Assembly: GCF_009184905.1 (NCBI RefSeq)
Contig: NZ_WESC01000004.1
Span: 62,001 to 126,000, forward strand
Reading direction: 5' to 3'
DNA: 64,000 nucleotides
DNA from: Parvibaculum sedimenti
GTDB taxonomy: Bacteria > Pseudomonadota > Alphaproteobacteria > Parvibaculales > Parvibaculaceae
This document shows positions 26,876-37,186 of the stretch, piece by piece. A program made the position numbers and the translations under genes. The notes beneath the pieces are model-generated. The model was given only the letters and a program-made list of their open reading frames with translations. It made no database searches and had not been told where the DNA came from. How positions within the stretch are numbered: position 1 is the first letter of the stretch; every line of letters starts with the position of its first letter.

Positions 26876-27018
26876 CTCACACTCCGGATGAACAGGTATT
26901 TTCGGCCATATAGCATATCTCCATCATATTTGTAGCCTTGGCTCCGAATGACGCGGGCCGATTGACACTGGCCACCCATGCCCTCTCAATTGCATGACCG
27001 AGACAAATGGGGCTTCTC

Positions 27019-27798
27019 ATGGCGGATGCAAAGACGGGACGGCTCGCAGGCAAGGTAGCGGTGGTGTCCGGCGGCGCGGGCGGATGCGGCGAAGCGGCTT
27101 CGCTTCTCTTCGCGGACGAAGGCGCCAAGGTCGTAATTGTCGACCGGCAGGGCGAGGCAGCAAAGAAACTCGCCGAGAAGATCGTCGCCTCGGGCGGCGC
27201 GTCCATCGGGATCAAGGCCGACGTATCGAACGCCGCCGAAGTTAACGCCGCTATCGACGAAGCGCTAAACGCCTTCGATACGATCGACGTGCTGTTCAAT
27301 CATGCAGGCACCATCGTCGTGAAGCCCTTCCTCGAAACGACGGAAGAGGAATGGGACTGGCTCCACGCGGTCAACGTGAAGAGCATGTTCCTGATGTGCA
27401 AAGCGGTGTTGCCAACCATGCTCAAGGCTGGCAAGGGTTCGATCATCAACACCTCGTCCATTTCCGCCATCACGGCGACGCCGCTCGAAGTGCTCTACTG
27501 CACGACCAAGGGCGCTGTGCACCAGTTCTCCCGTGCGCTCGCCGTCGAATATCGCGACAAGGGCATCCGTGTGAATGCCGTCTGCCCCGGTTTCATCCGC
27601 ACAGCGCATGGCATTCGCGAAGTGACCGAACTCTCCGCGCAGGGTGTCGACGCCTCGGAGGCAGCGATGAAGGCCATGCAGGGCCGCTTCTGCGAGCCCG
27701 AGGAAGTGGCGCAGGCGGCGCTTTTCCTCGCCAGCGACGAAGCGAGCTTCGTCAATGGCAGCCATATCTTCGTCGACAACACATTCACGGCGGTATGA
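27019..27798 (+). CDS. SDR-family oxidoreductase
   Basis: This 259-residue short-chain dehydrogenase starts at ATG 27019 with GGGGC upstream; ATG 27007 would add four residues. The cofactor loop is VVSGGAGGCGEAASLLF, a GGxxGxG variant with Cys where most members have Ile. VDRQG suggests NAD(H) preference. NHAG, the catalytic Ser in NTSSISAITAT and Tyr/Lys in LYCTTKGAV follow. The PGFIRTAHG segment is the substrate lid. The substrate is unknown. A weak TTGACA at 26962 may be its -35 element. It is divergent from mtnB and ends at a hairpin terminator. Confidence 0.9.
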   Translation: MADAKTGRLAGKVAVVSGGAGGCGEAASLLFADEGAKVVIVDRQGEAAKKLAEKIVASGGASIGIKADVSNAAEVNAAIDEALNAFDTIDVLFNHAGTIVVKPFLETTEEEWDWLHAVNVKSMFLMCKAVLPTMLKAGKGSIINTSSISAITATPLEVLYCTTKGAVHQFSRALAVEYRDKGIRVNAVCPGFIRTAHGIREVTELSAQGVDASEAAMKAMQGRFCEPEEVAQAALFLASDEASFVNGSHIFVDNTFTAV

Positions 27799-27819
27799 TT
27801 TCCGCCGAACCGAAACTGG

Positions 27820-27853
27820 AAATGGCCGTGTCCTGCAACACGGCCATTTTTCA
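27820..27853 (+). terminator. Rho-independent terminator after the SDR gene
   Basis: An 11-bp stem, AAATGGCCGTG / CACGGCCATTT, with an 8-base loop is followed by TTC. It lies between the convergent SDR and yacG genes; its right arm touches the yacG stop at 27851. Confidence 0.75.
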
Positions 27854-28057
27854 ATCCTGCTCGGGTGCCTCACCCGTTGCCTCATCCCAATCGTCGGGCG
27901 GCTCGACCGCGGGGATCGCGTAGGAACCTTTCAGCCAGCGGTTGAGATCGACATCGGCGCAGTGCTTCGAGCAGAAGGGATGAAAGCTCGGCGCCGATTT
28001 CTTGCCGCAGATCGGACAGGGACGGCTCGGCCGCAGGGGCACGACATTGTCGGTCAT
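27851..28057 (-). CDS. yacG: DNA gyrase inhibitor YacG (zinc-binding)
   Basis: This 68-residue zinc-ribbon protein has the family's four cysteines in [20 protein letters not shown] (CX2C...CX3C) and the ADVDLNRWL motif. YacG binds the GyrB C-terminal region and reduces gyrase activity. In alphaproteobacteria it commonly follows rng as here, nine bases downstream of the ribonuclease stop. The acidic C-terminal tail ([17 protein letters not shown]) is typical. Confidence 0.94.
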   Translation of the reverse strand: MTDNVVPLRPSRPCPICGKKSAPSFHPFCSKHCADVDLNRWLKGSYAIPAVEPPDDWDEATGEAPEQD

Positions 28058-28066
28058 GACAAATTC

Positions 28067-29587
28067 CTACTGCACCGCGGCGACATCGATGCGCTCGCGG
28101 GTGAAGGTCGGCTCCATGACGAGCTGCAGGCTGACGGCCACTTTCTGGCGTAGCCTGTCGATCAGATAGGAATTGCCGCGCTCCAGCCAGTCGACGACAT
28201 CCGGTGAGGCGCGAGCGATGATGGCGCGGCCAGGTACAGCATGTGCTTCCGCGGCAATCTTCCGCAGCAATTCATTGGCGACCGTCGCGCAGGTCTTGCG
28301 GCGCGGGCGGCCATTCGCATAGGCAGGCTCGGTCAGCAGCTTGGTCAGCGGCTCGCGCACACGCTTGCGCGTCATTTCGACGAGGCCAAATTCGGACATG
28401 CCGGAAATCTGCGTCGGCACACGATCATGGGCAAAGCCCGTGTTCAGCGCATCGAGCACCTTTTCGATATTCGCCGGATCGTTCAGATGGATGAAGTCGA
28501 TGACGATGAGGCCGCCCGTGCCCCGCAGGCGAAGCTGATAGATGATCTCGTCCACCGCTTCGAGATTGATCTTGGCGCTTGTTTCCTCGAGGCCGGTCGC
28601 CGCCGTGTAGCGGCCCGAATTGACGTCGATGGCGGTCAGCGCTTCCGTCGTCTCGACGGTAATCCAGCCACCCGATTTCAATTCGACGCGCGGCTCCAGC
28701 GCCTGCTCGATCTCGCCATCGATGTCGTAGAGCGAGAAAAGCGCGCCCGGCCCGTTGAAGAGCTGAATACGGTCGAGCAATTCCGGCATGGCGCGGCGCG
28801 CGTAACGCTGTGCCTCGCCGAAGGCATCTGCATCGTCGATGAGGACGCGGGCGGTATCGGAACTTACATAGTCCCGCAGCGTCTTCGACACAGGATCGAG
28901 ATCGTGGAAGACGACACAGGGCGGGTTCGAACGCCTCTCGACCTCACGCACCTTGCGCCATTCCTCGGCCAGCATGCGCGCATCGGCCGCGATGTCGTCC
29001 ACCGTCGCGCCGATGGCCGCCGTACGAACGATGAAGCCCGCCGGTTCGCCCGTGACACCCATCGAACCGAAGCGGGCAATCATCTCCTCGACAAGCGCCG
29101 TGAGGCGCGTGCGCTCCGCCTCGTCCTCAATGCGGCGCGAGAGCGCGACGCCCGACTGATTTGGCACAAGCACGAGAAGCCGGCCCGGAATGGTGACATT
29201 GGCAGATAGCCGCGCGCCCTTGTCGCCGATCGGATCCTTCGTCGCCTGGACGAGGATGGTCTGGCCTTCGGTCACGCAGGCGCTGATGGGCGGCAGGATG
29301 TGCTCGTCGAGCTGGGCGAGTTCGCAGAGGCACTTCGCCTCGCGCGCGCCGAGAAAGCCCGCGCGCTCGAGCCCGATCTCGACGAAAGCGGCCTGCATGC
29401 CGGGCAACACGCGCTGTACGCGGCCAAGAAAGATATTGCCGAGGAGCGAGTGCCCCGCGCGGCCGGTCTTGCCCTTGAGGTCGTCTTCCATCCTGCGCTC
29501 GAGGATGATCTCGACGGGCCGGCCATTCTCGACGACCGCTACACGCGTCTCGCCGGGCCCTACATTGATCAGCACTTCCTCGGACAT
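28067..29587 (-). CDS. rng: Ribonuclease G/E family endoribonuclease
   Basis: About 506 residues from ATG 29587 (MSEEVLINVGPGETRVAVVE, ribosome site AAGGGG). The S1 domain is visible (LGNIFLGRVQRVLPGMQAAF, residues about 49-68). The catalytic DNase I-like part has IDVNSGRYT and LIVIDFIHL with the two metal-binding Asp. RNase E/G cleaves single-stranded AU-rich RNA and matures 16S rRNA. The lack of the long C-terminal scaffold of RNase E supports RNase G. It lies between maf and yacG, as is usual for the clade. Confidence 0.92.
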   Translation of the reverse strand: MSEEVLINVGPGETRVAVVENGRPVEIILERRMEDDLKGKTGRAGHSLLGNIFLGRVQRVLPGMQAAFVEIGLERAGFLGAREAKCLCELAQLDEHILPPISACVTEGQTILVQATKDPIGDKGARLSANVTIPGRLLVLVPNQSGVALSRRIEDEAERTRLTALVEEMIARFGSMGVTGEPAGFIVRTAAIGATVDDIAADARMLAEEWRKVREVERRSNPPCVVFHDLDPVSKTLRDYVSSDTARVLIDDADAFGEAQRYARRAMPELLDRIQLFNGPGALFSLYDIDGEIEQALEPRVELKSGGWITVETTEALTAIDVNSGRYTAATGLEETSAKINLEAVDEIIYQLRLRGTGGLIVIDFIHLNDPANIEKVLDALNTGFAHDRVPTQISGMSEFGLVEMTRKRVREPLTKLLTEPAYANGRPRRKTCATVANELLRKIAAEAHAVPGRAIIARASPDVVDWLERGNSYLIDRLRQKVAVSLQLVMEPTFTRERIDVAAVQ

Positions 29588-29672
29588 GAAACCCCTTGAG
29601 CGATCGGCCCGTCCCCCGACACGCCGATCAACCTCCCTCGCAATTCCTATGCCCGCGATCCTAACACCGTTG

Positions 29673-30272
29673 TCAGTGCGCTGGGTAGAGCGGGAAACCG
29701 GCACCCGTGAGAAGCGCCGCCGTCTCGAAGAGCGGCAGGCCAATGACACCGGAATGAGAACCGGTCAGCAAGCGGACAAAGACCGCCGCATGCCCCTGAA
29801 TTGCATAGCCGCCCGCCTTGCCGAGCCATTCGCCATTTTCGACGTATAGGTCGATTTCCTCTTTGGAGAGGCGCTTGAAGGCCACGCGCGTTTCGCTGAC
29901 GCGCTCCATGAGCTTTCCATCCGGACGGATCAACGTCACCGCCGTATAGACGCGATGTGCGCGGCCCGAGAGCAATGCAAGACATTGCCGCACCTGCGGC
30001 TCGGTCTCCGCCTTGGGAAGAATCCGACGTCCGCAGGCGACAACCGTATCGGCGGCAAGCACCAGCGCGCCCGGCTCGAGCTTTGCCACGGCTTCGGCCT
30101 TTTCACGGGCGAGGCGGCGGGCATGTTCGCGGGGCAGTTCACCCTTCAGGGGCGCCTCGTCGATGTCGGACGGGCGCACCTCATCGGGCTCGACGCCGAT
30201 CTGCGCAAGCAACGCTATCCGGCGCGGCGAGGCACTGGCAAGAACAAGGCGTGGTTTGGCTTTGGACGTCAT
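29673..30272 (-). CDS. maf: Maf-family nucleotide pyrophosphatase
   Basis: This 199-residue enzyme hydrolyses non-canonical or pyrimidine nucleoside triphosphates to monophosphates. It has the Maf N-terminus LVLASASPRRIALLAQIG (residues 9-26), the central ADTVVACGRRILPK with catalytic Asp, and the GRAHRVYTAV and GKAGGYAIQGHAAVFV segments. It is placed between infA and rng in the conserved cluster. Confidence 0.94.
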   Translation of the reverse strand: MTSKAKPRLVLASASPRRIALLAQIGVEPDEVRPSDIDEAPLKGELPREHARRLAREKAEAVAKLEPGALVLAADTVVACGRRILPKAETEPQVRQCLALLSGRAHRVYTAVTLIRPDGKLMERVSETRVAFKRLSKEEIDLYVENGEWLGKAGGYAIQGHAAVFVRLLTGSHSGVIGLPLFETAALLTGAGFPLYPAH

Positions 30273-30335
30273 GACGGCGCTATGGGGCTCGGGCTCGCAA
30301 TGGGCACGGGTCCGGGGTGGAACCCCGCCGTCCGC

Positions 30336-30554
30336 TTACTTGAAGCGATAGGTGATCCGGCCCTTGGTCAGATCGTAGGGCGTCATTTCGACAAGCACCT
30401 TGTCGCCCGCCAGAACGCGAATGCGGTTCTTGCGCATCTTGCCAGCGGTGTGAGCGATGATTTCGTGCTCGTTCTCGAGCTTGACGCGGAACGTCGCGTT
30501 CGGGAGCAATTCCGTCACCACGCCCGGAAACTCAAGTAGTTCTTCCTTGGACAT
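30336..30554 (-). CDS. infA: Translation initiation factor IF-1
   Basis: This 72-residue OB-fold protein occupies the ribosomal A site during initiation. The sequence is close to the universal IF-1 pattern ([52 protein letters not shown]). The length is exactly typical. An alphaproteobacterial gene order with maf and the low-Mr phosphatase on either side supports the call. Confidence 0.98.
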   Translation of the reverse strand: MSKEELLEFPGVVTELLPNATFRVKLENEHEIIAHTAGKMRKNRIRVLAGDKVLVEMTPYDLTKGRITYRFK

Positions 30555-30700
30555 TCATATTCCTTCGAGATTTGGCGGGAGAATGAGCATAAACCCGGCC
30601 AAAATCAAGGGCCGTGGCCCAATTCCCGCCACGGCGCGGGGTCAAACCTTTGATTCGTCGCTGAAATCCGGGGCGTTTGCCCCTGACAGCCCTGCCCGCA

Positions 30701-31159
30701 TCAGCTGGCCTTCTTTTCGGCAGCACCGAAGCGCTGCTCGATCCGGCGGCGGAGGTCATCGCGGAGACGGCGATAGGCGTCGAGCTTCTGCTCGCGGCTG
30801 CCCTGCTCGCCCCCCGCGAAAGGGTCGATGGTCGGCCAGAAGTCGATGTCGACCGCCTGTCCGCGAGTGAGTTCGGCGACACGGACGCGGGCCTCCTCGG
30901 TGAGGCAAATCACGAGGTCGAAGGAGCCGATATTGATCTCCTCGACATCCATCGGGTGATCCTCGGCCATGTCGACACCGATCTCGGTCATCACATTGAT
31001 CACGAAGGGATCGCGCGGCTGAGGCTCGATCCCCGCGGAGTCGATGAAAATGCGTTTACCGTAAAGCGACTTCGCCAATGCCTCGGCCATGGGCGAGCGC
31101 ACCGCGTTGAGATTGCACACAAAGAGGACGGACCCCGGAAGCTTCTCGACTGCCGCCAC
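30701..31159 (-). CDS. Low-molecular-weight protein-tyrosine-phosphatase family protein
   Basis: This 152-residue protein has the phosphate-binding loop CNLNAVRS (CX5RS) near residue 15 and the general-acid Asp in WPTIDPF near residue 109. It would dephosphorylate phosphotyrosine or small phosphoesters, though arsenate-reductase-like chemistry in the same fold is possible. It starts four bases after the UPF0262 stop and is part of the conserved hisD-infA cluster; its cellular substrate is not known to me. Confidence 0.88.
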   Translation of the reverse strand: MAAVEKLPGSVLFVCNLNAVRSPMAEALAKSLYGKRIFIDSAGIEPQPRDPFVINVMTEIGVDMAEDHPMDVEEINIGSFDLVICLTEEARVRVAELTRGQAVDIDFWPTIDPFAGGEQGSREQKLDAYRRLRDDLRRRIEQRFGAAEKKAS

Positions 31160-31163
31160 CGCA

Positions 31164-31652
31164 TCAACCCTTGATATGAAGAACGCAGATCAGCGTGAAG
31201 AGGCGCCGCGCCGTGTCGAAATCCATCTCGACCTTGCCCGAAAGCCGGTCCTTCAGGAGCTGCGAGCCCTCGTTGTGGAGCCCCCGGCGCCCCATGTCGA
31301 TCGCCTCGATCTGGGCAGGCGCCGCCGTCTTGATGGCGTCGTAATAACTCTCGCAGATCAGGAAATAGTCCTTGATGATCTTACGGAAGGGCGTGAGCGA
31401 CAGCATGATCCTGCCATGCGGCTCGCCACCATTGAGCTTCACGTCGAAGACGAGCCGGCTCTCCTCGATGGCGAGGTGGAGCACGTAAGGCCCGCCAGGA
31501 CTGCCGACCGGCGCGAAGTTGTTTTCTTCCAGCAGATCGAAAATCGCGACCTTGCGCTCATGCTCCACATCCGGGCTGCGGCGCACGACCGTCTTCTCGT
31601 CGAGCACAAGCTCGGCAATGCGGAAGTTCGACCTGTCGTCCGTTCTGTCCAT
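31164..31652 (-). CDS. UPF0262 family protein
   Basis: This 162-residue alphaproteobacterial protein of unknown function has recognisable segments [38 protein letters not shown] and [14 protein letters not shown]. It lies between hisD and the low-Mr phosphatase, its normal position. It is acidic and soluble, with no signal or transmembrane segment. Confidence 0.9.
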   Translation of the reverse strand: MDRTDDRSNFRIAELVLDEKTVVRRSPDVEHERKVAIFDLLEENNFAPVGSPGGPYVLHLAIEESRLVFDVKLNGGEPHGRIMLSLTPFRKIIKDYFLICESYYDAIKTAAPAQIEAIDMGRRGLHNEGSQLLKDRLSGKVEMDFDTARRLFTLICVLHIKG

Positions 31653-31732
31653 GGGCCTGTCTGCAAGCGTTTCGGCGCGGCCACTTTAAGCCGATTTGGG
31701 CAGCATAGGCGAGCCGCGCATCGACCGGATTG

Positions 31733-33025
31733 CTACTTGTTCAACCGGATCGAGACTGACCGTCCATGGGCATCGAGCCCTTCGGCAGTAGCGAGCGCCA
31801 CGGCGGCGGGGCCGATGCGGCCAAGCGAGTCCGCGTCGCAGCGCACGATCGAAGTCCGCTTCATGAAGTCGAGCACATTGAGGCCCGAAGAGAAGCGGGC
31901 GCTACGCGCCGTCGGCAACACATGGTTCGAGCCCGCCACATAGTCACCCACCGCTTCCGGCGTATAGCGGCCAAGGAAGATCGCGCCGGCATTGCGGATG
32001 CGGGCGGCCAGCGGCTCGGGATCGTCCACGGCGATTTCGAGATGCTCGGGCGCGAGCCGGTCGACCAGCGGCACGGAATCGACGAGCGACTTCACCACGA
32101 TGACCGCACCGAAATCGGCCCAGCTCTTCGTCGCTGTCGTTTCGCGCGGCAGAAGCTTCAACTGCGCGGCGACAGCTTCCTCGACGCGGGAGGCAAAGGC
32201 CGCGTCGTCGGTGACGAGGATCGACTGCGAGCTTTCGTCATGCTCGGCCTGCGAGAGGAGATCGGCGGCGATCCAGTCCGGATCGTTCTGACCGTCGGCC
32301 ACGACAAGGATTTCGGACGGGCCCGCGATCATGTCGATGCCAACAATGCCGAAGACCTGGCGCTTGGCGGCCGCAACGAAGGCGTTGCCAGGGCCGACGA
32401 TCTTGTCGACCGGCTTGATCGTCGCCGTGCCATAGGCAAGCGCTGCCACTGCCTGCGCGCCACCGACACGATAGACTTCATCCACGCCAGCGAGCCGCGC
32501 GGCTGCCAGCACCAGCGGATTGACCTTGCCGTCCGGCATGGGCACGACCATGACGACACGCTCGACGCCCGCGACCTTGGCAGGCACGGCGTTCATCAGC
32601 ACGGAGCTTGGATAGTTGGCCGTGCCGCCCGGCACATAAAGACCGACCGCGCCGACCGCCGTCCAGCGATGGCCAAGCTCGACGCCCTGCGCATCGGTAA
32701 AGCGACCGTCGGAAGGCTTCTGGCGCGCGTGATAGGCTTCGATCCGAGCCTTGGCCATTTTCAGCGCGTCGAGCGTCTTGGCATCGCAAGCTGCAACAGC
32801 AGCATCGAGTTCGGCATCGGGAATGCGGAGCGTTTCCGGCGTGAGAGACAGGCGGTCGAACTTGTTGGTGAGCTCGATCAGCGCCGCATCGCCGCGCGCG
32901 CGCACATCGGCGATGATCTTCGCCACGGCGTCATTGACGTCGACGGAGGATTCGCGCTTCCCGGTGAGGAGCGTTTCGAAGGCCCGCTCAAAATCGGGCG
33001 ATGATGCATCCAGTCGAATGGCCAT
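31733..33025 (-). CDS. hisD: Histidinol dehydrogenase
   Basis: This 430-residue zinc enzyme catalyses the last two oxidations of histidine synthesis (histidinol to histidine, two NAD+). Family segments are present: YVPGGTANYPSSVLMNAVPAKVAGV (seen as GGTANYPSSVLMN), VGPGNAFVAAAKRQVFG, GIDMIAGPSEILVVADG with the zinc-site region, QAEHDESSQSILVT and the closing NHVLPT. It stands apart from other his genes, as is common in alphaproteobacteria, between DUF2948 and UPF0262. Confidence 0.97.
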   Translation of the reverse strand: MAIRLDASSPDFERAFETLLTGKRESSVDVNDAVAKIIADVRARGDAALIELTNKFDRLSLTPETLRIPDAELDAAVAACDAKTLDALKMAKARIEAYHARQKPSDGRFTDAQGVELGHRWTAVGAVGLYVPGGTANYPSSVLMNAVPAKVAGVERVVMVVPMPDGKVNPLVLAAARLAGVDEVYRVGGAQAVAALAYGTATIKPVDKIVGPGNAFVAAAKRQVFGIVGIDMIAGPSEILVVADGQNDPDWIAADLLSQAEHDESSQSILVTDDAAFASRVEEAVAAQLKLLPRETTATKSWADFGAVIVVKSLVDSVPLVDRLAPEHLEIAVDDPEPLAARIRNAGAIFLGRYTPEAVGDYVAGSNHVLPTARSARFSSGLNVLDFMKRTSIVRCDADSLGRIGPAAVALATAEGLDAHGRSVSIRLNK

Positions 33026-33087
33026 GGGCCTTGCCTCTATCTATCCCTCATCGCATCGGCCCGACGGGCTCGCGCAATGACGGCAAA

Positions 33088-33537
33088 TCAATCGTCATGC
33101 TTCGGAAGGTTCGGCGTTTCCCAGACGAGGCCGAGATCGGATAAATGCGCATCGAGCGCCTCGACTTCAAGCCTGAGCTCGCCGCCGCCGGAGAAGGTGA
33201 GAACCACAATGCCCGAAGGCGCGTCGAGCTCCTCGAAGCGGATGGCGAGCAGGTTCAGCACGCCATCGGGATGATCCCGCCTGATGCCCCGGGCCTGCGC
33301 CCTCAGCACGTTCTCGAAATGGAGGCCCGAACGCACGCGCTCATGGGTGCGGACCGCGCCAGCCCTCTTTGCCGTTGAGGTCTCGCCTTCCCAGCGGAAG
33401 CGGTTCACCACCATGGCGAAGCGCCGGACGCTCGGCAGATAGGCAAGATCGCCGACGCGCGTCACCGCATCCTGCAAGAAGGCCGAGATCACTTCGAGAT
33501 CGGCAGCGTCCTCCGCACTCAGCCGCAAATCGCTCAT
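33088..33537 (-). CDS. DUF2948 family protein
   Basis: This 149-residue alphaproteobacterial protein starts at ATG 33537 (MSDLRLSAEDAADLEVISAF) and includes RFAMVVNRFRWE and the C-terminal DLGLVWETPNLPKHDD. Its function is unknown. It is conserved between murA and hisD in this lineage. Upstream in-frame sequence does not look coding. Confidence 0.9.
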   Translation of the reverse strand: MSDLRLSAEDAADLEVISAFLQDAVTRVGDLAYLPSVRRFAMVVNRFRWEGETSTAKRAGAVRTHERVRSGLHFENVLRAQARGIRRDHPDGVLNLLAIRFEELDAPSGIVVLTFSGGGELRLEVEALDAHLSDLGLVWETPNLPKHDD

Positions 33538-33568
33538 CGGTCCCCTGCTCTCACGATGCCCATGTCTC

Positions 33569-34831
<1,263 letters not shown>

Positions 34832-34962
34832 GATGGGTCCGCTGGGCACGGGGCCTGATGCCCCGGGCGACCACGGATTTATAGGGGGGCGAGCCCAAAG
34901 AGTCACGGGGAGCGGGTCATTTTGCCCCCGAAGCCCCCTCGCCCCTGCAGGAAAGAAGAGGC

Positions 34963-35124
34963 TTACTTGTCGCCTTCGGCGTCGCGGCCCTTGGCCTGCG
35001 CCTTGCGCTTGCGGAGATTGGCGCGCAGCGCTTCGGCGAGGCGAGCTTCCTTGGCCTGCTGGCCCCGGGCGGGACCCTGACCATTGGGGGCGCGGGTGCG
35101 GTTGTCGTCGGCCTTGCTTTTCAT
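34963..35124 (-). CDS. Small basic hypothetical protein (53 residues)
   Basis: The reading frame ATG 35124 to TAA 34963 encodes a lysine- and arginine-rich 53-residue protein: [16 protein letters not shown], then [20 protein letters not shown]. One amphipathic helix with an RKRKAQ core is predicted. Codon choice matches the neighbours. It lies upstream of murA on the same strand. I do not recognise a named family; similar small KRKAQ proteins occur beside murA in related genomes, as far as I recall. Confidence 0.6.
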   Translation of the reverse strand: MKSKADDNRTRAPNGQGPARGQQAKEARLAEALRANLRKRKAQAKGRDAEGDK

Positions 35125-35322
35125 GGCTCACGGCCCTTTCGAGGCTAAATCTGAACCTCGCATATGACCCATAGGAAACCGGGCGTCAACAGTGTGCCCT
35201 CAACCCGCCATTCCCTGTTGCATCTTGGGGGCAGGCTGTGGCACTTTCCGCGCGCCCGAAAGAGGTTCGGCTTCTGCCCGACCTTCCCTTTCGCTCCCCG
35301 GCCCGCCGGGGCACCAGAAGCG

Positions 35323-35397
<75 letters not shown>

Positions 35398-35532
35398 TTC
35401 CCCTTCCAAAACACGCCTCCATCTTCCGGCAGGCACATTCCTCGCGCCTTACCACAAACCGTTCATGGCCGGTTCAGCCGTCGCGGCGCATCCTCCCATC
35501 GCGGTCTGGGGAAACCCGCATGGAGGCGGATC

Positions 35533-35835
35533 ATGAATCAGTTCGGAAAACTCACCCTGATGCTGGCTGTCGCTTCGGTGACTGGTCTCGGGACCCTGAG
35601 CCTCGGCTCCAGCGCTGCCCGCGCCGACGATGACGACTATTACCGGCCCCGGGTCCAGTGCGATTGGGATGGCGACGACTGCCGCTATGTGCAGCCCGAG
35701 CGGACCGTCAGAACCGAATGCGACCGGGACGGCGACGATTGCCGCCAGCTTGTCTGCGACGAAGACGGCGACCGCTGCCGCCCGATGGCGGAACGGCAGG
35801 AACGCTACGCCTATCATCACAGAGGATGGTGGTGA
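35533..35835 (+). CDS. Small secreted Asp/Cys-rich protein with three DGD repeats
   Basis: This 100-residue protein starts at ATG 35533 behind GGAGGCGG. A Sec signal (KLTLMLAVASVTGLGTLSLG...AARA, first 31 residues) precedes a mature part with three repeats of D-x-DGD-x-CR: DWDGDDCRYV, DRDGDDCRQL and DEDGDRCRPM. The acidic DxDGD cores resemble EF-hand/dockerin calcium loops, each with one Cys. The tail is YAYHHRGWW. I recognise no family. Periplasmic or extracellular metal binding is a guess. Confidence 0.72.
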   Translation: MNQFGKLTLMLAVASVTGLGTLSLGSSAARADDDDYYRPRVQCDWDGDDCRYVQPERTVRTECDRDGDDCRQLVCDEDGDRCRPMAERQERYAYHHRGWW

Positions 35836-35862
35836 GCGCAGCTCGCCAGCGCCCGCCCCGAT

Positions 35863-36024
35863 TCAGCGCCCCGTCGGCTTCGGCAGCGCGACGAGCTTCA
35901 CCGCATGACGCATGCATTTGGTCGCCAACATCAGCAAGCGCCGCTTCAGGGCAACCTCACCGGGATCGCGCGCGAGGCTCACATATTTCAGAGCCTTCAG
36001 GCGCCAATTTTCGGACTGGGACAT
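35863..36024 (-). CDS. Possible small basic protein (53 residues)
   Basis: ATG 36024 to TGA 35863 encodes 53 residues, MSQSENWRLKALKYVSLAR then EVALKRRLLMLATKCMRHAV. It is strongly basic and mostly helical, with codon choice like the neighbours. No good ribosome site is visible. It may be a real small gene or a chance frame. Confidence 0.4.
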   Translation of the reverse strand: MSQSENWRLKALKYVSLARDPGEVALKRRLLMLATKCMRHAVKLVALPKPTGR

Positions 36025-36147
36025 CGCCAGACTGTAGGCACATGGGGGGAATGCGCAAGAGGTGGTGATTCACGCCTTTCGAACAACGAAATACGCGCCG
36101 GCGACGGGATAAGAGAGCCCGCTCTTTTCGACAGCAGTTCCTACCCG

Positions 36148-37104
36148 TCAGTCGTCACTCTGCTTCGCATCGCCAAGGAGAGTATTTCGGATAACTGCTT
36201 TAAGTAAATTGGCGGCACGCTCTGGTTGATCGGGATTCCAGCGAATTGTGTGCCGGTGCTCCGTATCGAAGTGAGTCTGCTTCCCATCTCGGCAGATGTA
36301 GATGACTGGCTTGCCAAGCCCCTCTGCGAAACCCGCCTCCCAGTATGCCCCTGCGTTGTTGTCAGAAAGATCTGAAATCAAAAACCGGGCACCACGTATT
36401 TCATGTTCAATAATTGAATCTATGAGACCCGCTTTCTGGCTGACGATACGAAGTTCAAAGCCCGTCTGTCCGACTGCGCTCTCAAGGTCTCCTATAATCG
36501 AGTCCAACTCCGAATTTTCGAACTTCCTCGCAAAAAAGGCATACTTAGATTCGACTCTCTTTTTTTGCAGCTCTTCAAATCGCCCCCAGCCCACCAAAGT
36601 CAGTTGAATGGCAGATGACGAACTACTGGCGCCATGTGGTACGAGGTCGCCTCTTTTTTTCAGTTCAGAGACCAACCAACGAAGGTCTTGCTCATTGGCG
36701 GCTCCAATCTCTGCCACCACACTCAAATCATCGAATTTGATAGTTTCTGGCTTGCCAGGCGAACGACCAACCAGATCACCGATAAATAAGACAAGATTAT
36801 CCGCCGCCTCAGCGGGGGTCGGCAGATTCCGTTCACCTATAGATTGAAAAAAGGACCTGCCTAAAATTGTCCTATGTGCGCCCCCTTGGAGGCGTCGAAT
36901 AAAATGGCTAGCTATCGCCTGCGCCCGCTCCCATCCGCTATTATTCGCATATGGGGTAAGCCAATCATCAATAAGATCGCGTGTAGCTGAAAAATCTCCA
37001 CACCGAGAACAGTCAACGAGAACTTGAAAATCATAGGGCTGCACATTAGCGGCGCTACCGCATATTGGGCATTCCCTAGTCGGCGCCTTCGGATTGAATG
37101 TCAT
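36148..37104 (-). CDS. Zinc-ribbon protein with C-terminal nucleoside 2-deoxyribosyltransferase-like domain
   Basis: 318 residues from ATG 37104 (site GGGAAG). A zinc ribbon comes first, ECPICGSA...DCSRCGDF with Cys at 12, 15, 32 and 35. A helical middle follows, with a possible winged-helix part (residues about 135-180, ending LTLVGWGRFEELQ). The Rossmann-like C-terminal domain (about 186-300) has IIEHEIRGARFLISDLSDNNAGAYW (split: EIRGARFLISDLS, AGAYWEAGFAEGLGKPVIYIC) and HFDTEHRHTIRW. The Glu in YWEAGFA matches the nucleophile of deoxyribosyltransferases; related TIR/NDT-like domains act as nucleotide hydrolases in defence. The gene is clearly AT-richer than its surroundings (sampled lines 37% and 45% GC) with different codon use, so it is probably acquired. 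Confidence 0.75.
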   Translation of the reverse strand: MTFNPKAPTRECPICGSAANVQPYDFQVLVDCSRCGDFSATRDLIDDWLTPYANNSGWERAQAIASHFIRRLQGGAHRTILGRSFFQSIGERNLPTPAEAADNLVLFIGDLVGRSPGKPETIKFDDLSVVAEIGAANEQDLRWLVSELKKRGDLVPHGASSSSSAIQLTLVGWGRFEELQKKRVESKYAFFARKFENSELDSIIGDLESAVGQTGFELRIVSQKAGLIDSIIEHEIRGARFLISDLSDNNAGAYWEAGFAEGLGKPVIYICRDGKQTHFDTEHRHTIRWNPDQPERAANLLKAVIRNTLLGDAKQSDD

Positions 37105-37186
37105 CTTTCTTCCCAGCAACCAGATAGTTACTGCACCACCACCCGTTTCCAAGCGGCGGTGCAATGCGTCGTAAAGTCGGATCAAA

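Noticed and set aside
26962-26991. TTGACA hexamer before the SDR gene as a defined promoter
   Set aside because: The downstream TCAATT at 18-base spacing is too weak a -10 match to list as a feature.
34832-35131. N-terminal extension of murA by about 100 codons
   Set aside because: The extension has no MurA similarity, overlaps a separate small gene in another frame and lacks a ribosome site; ATG 34831 gives the normal enzyme.
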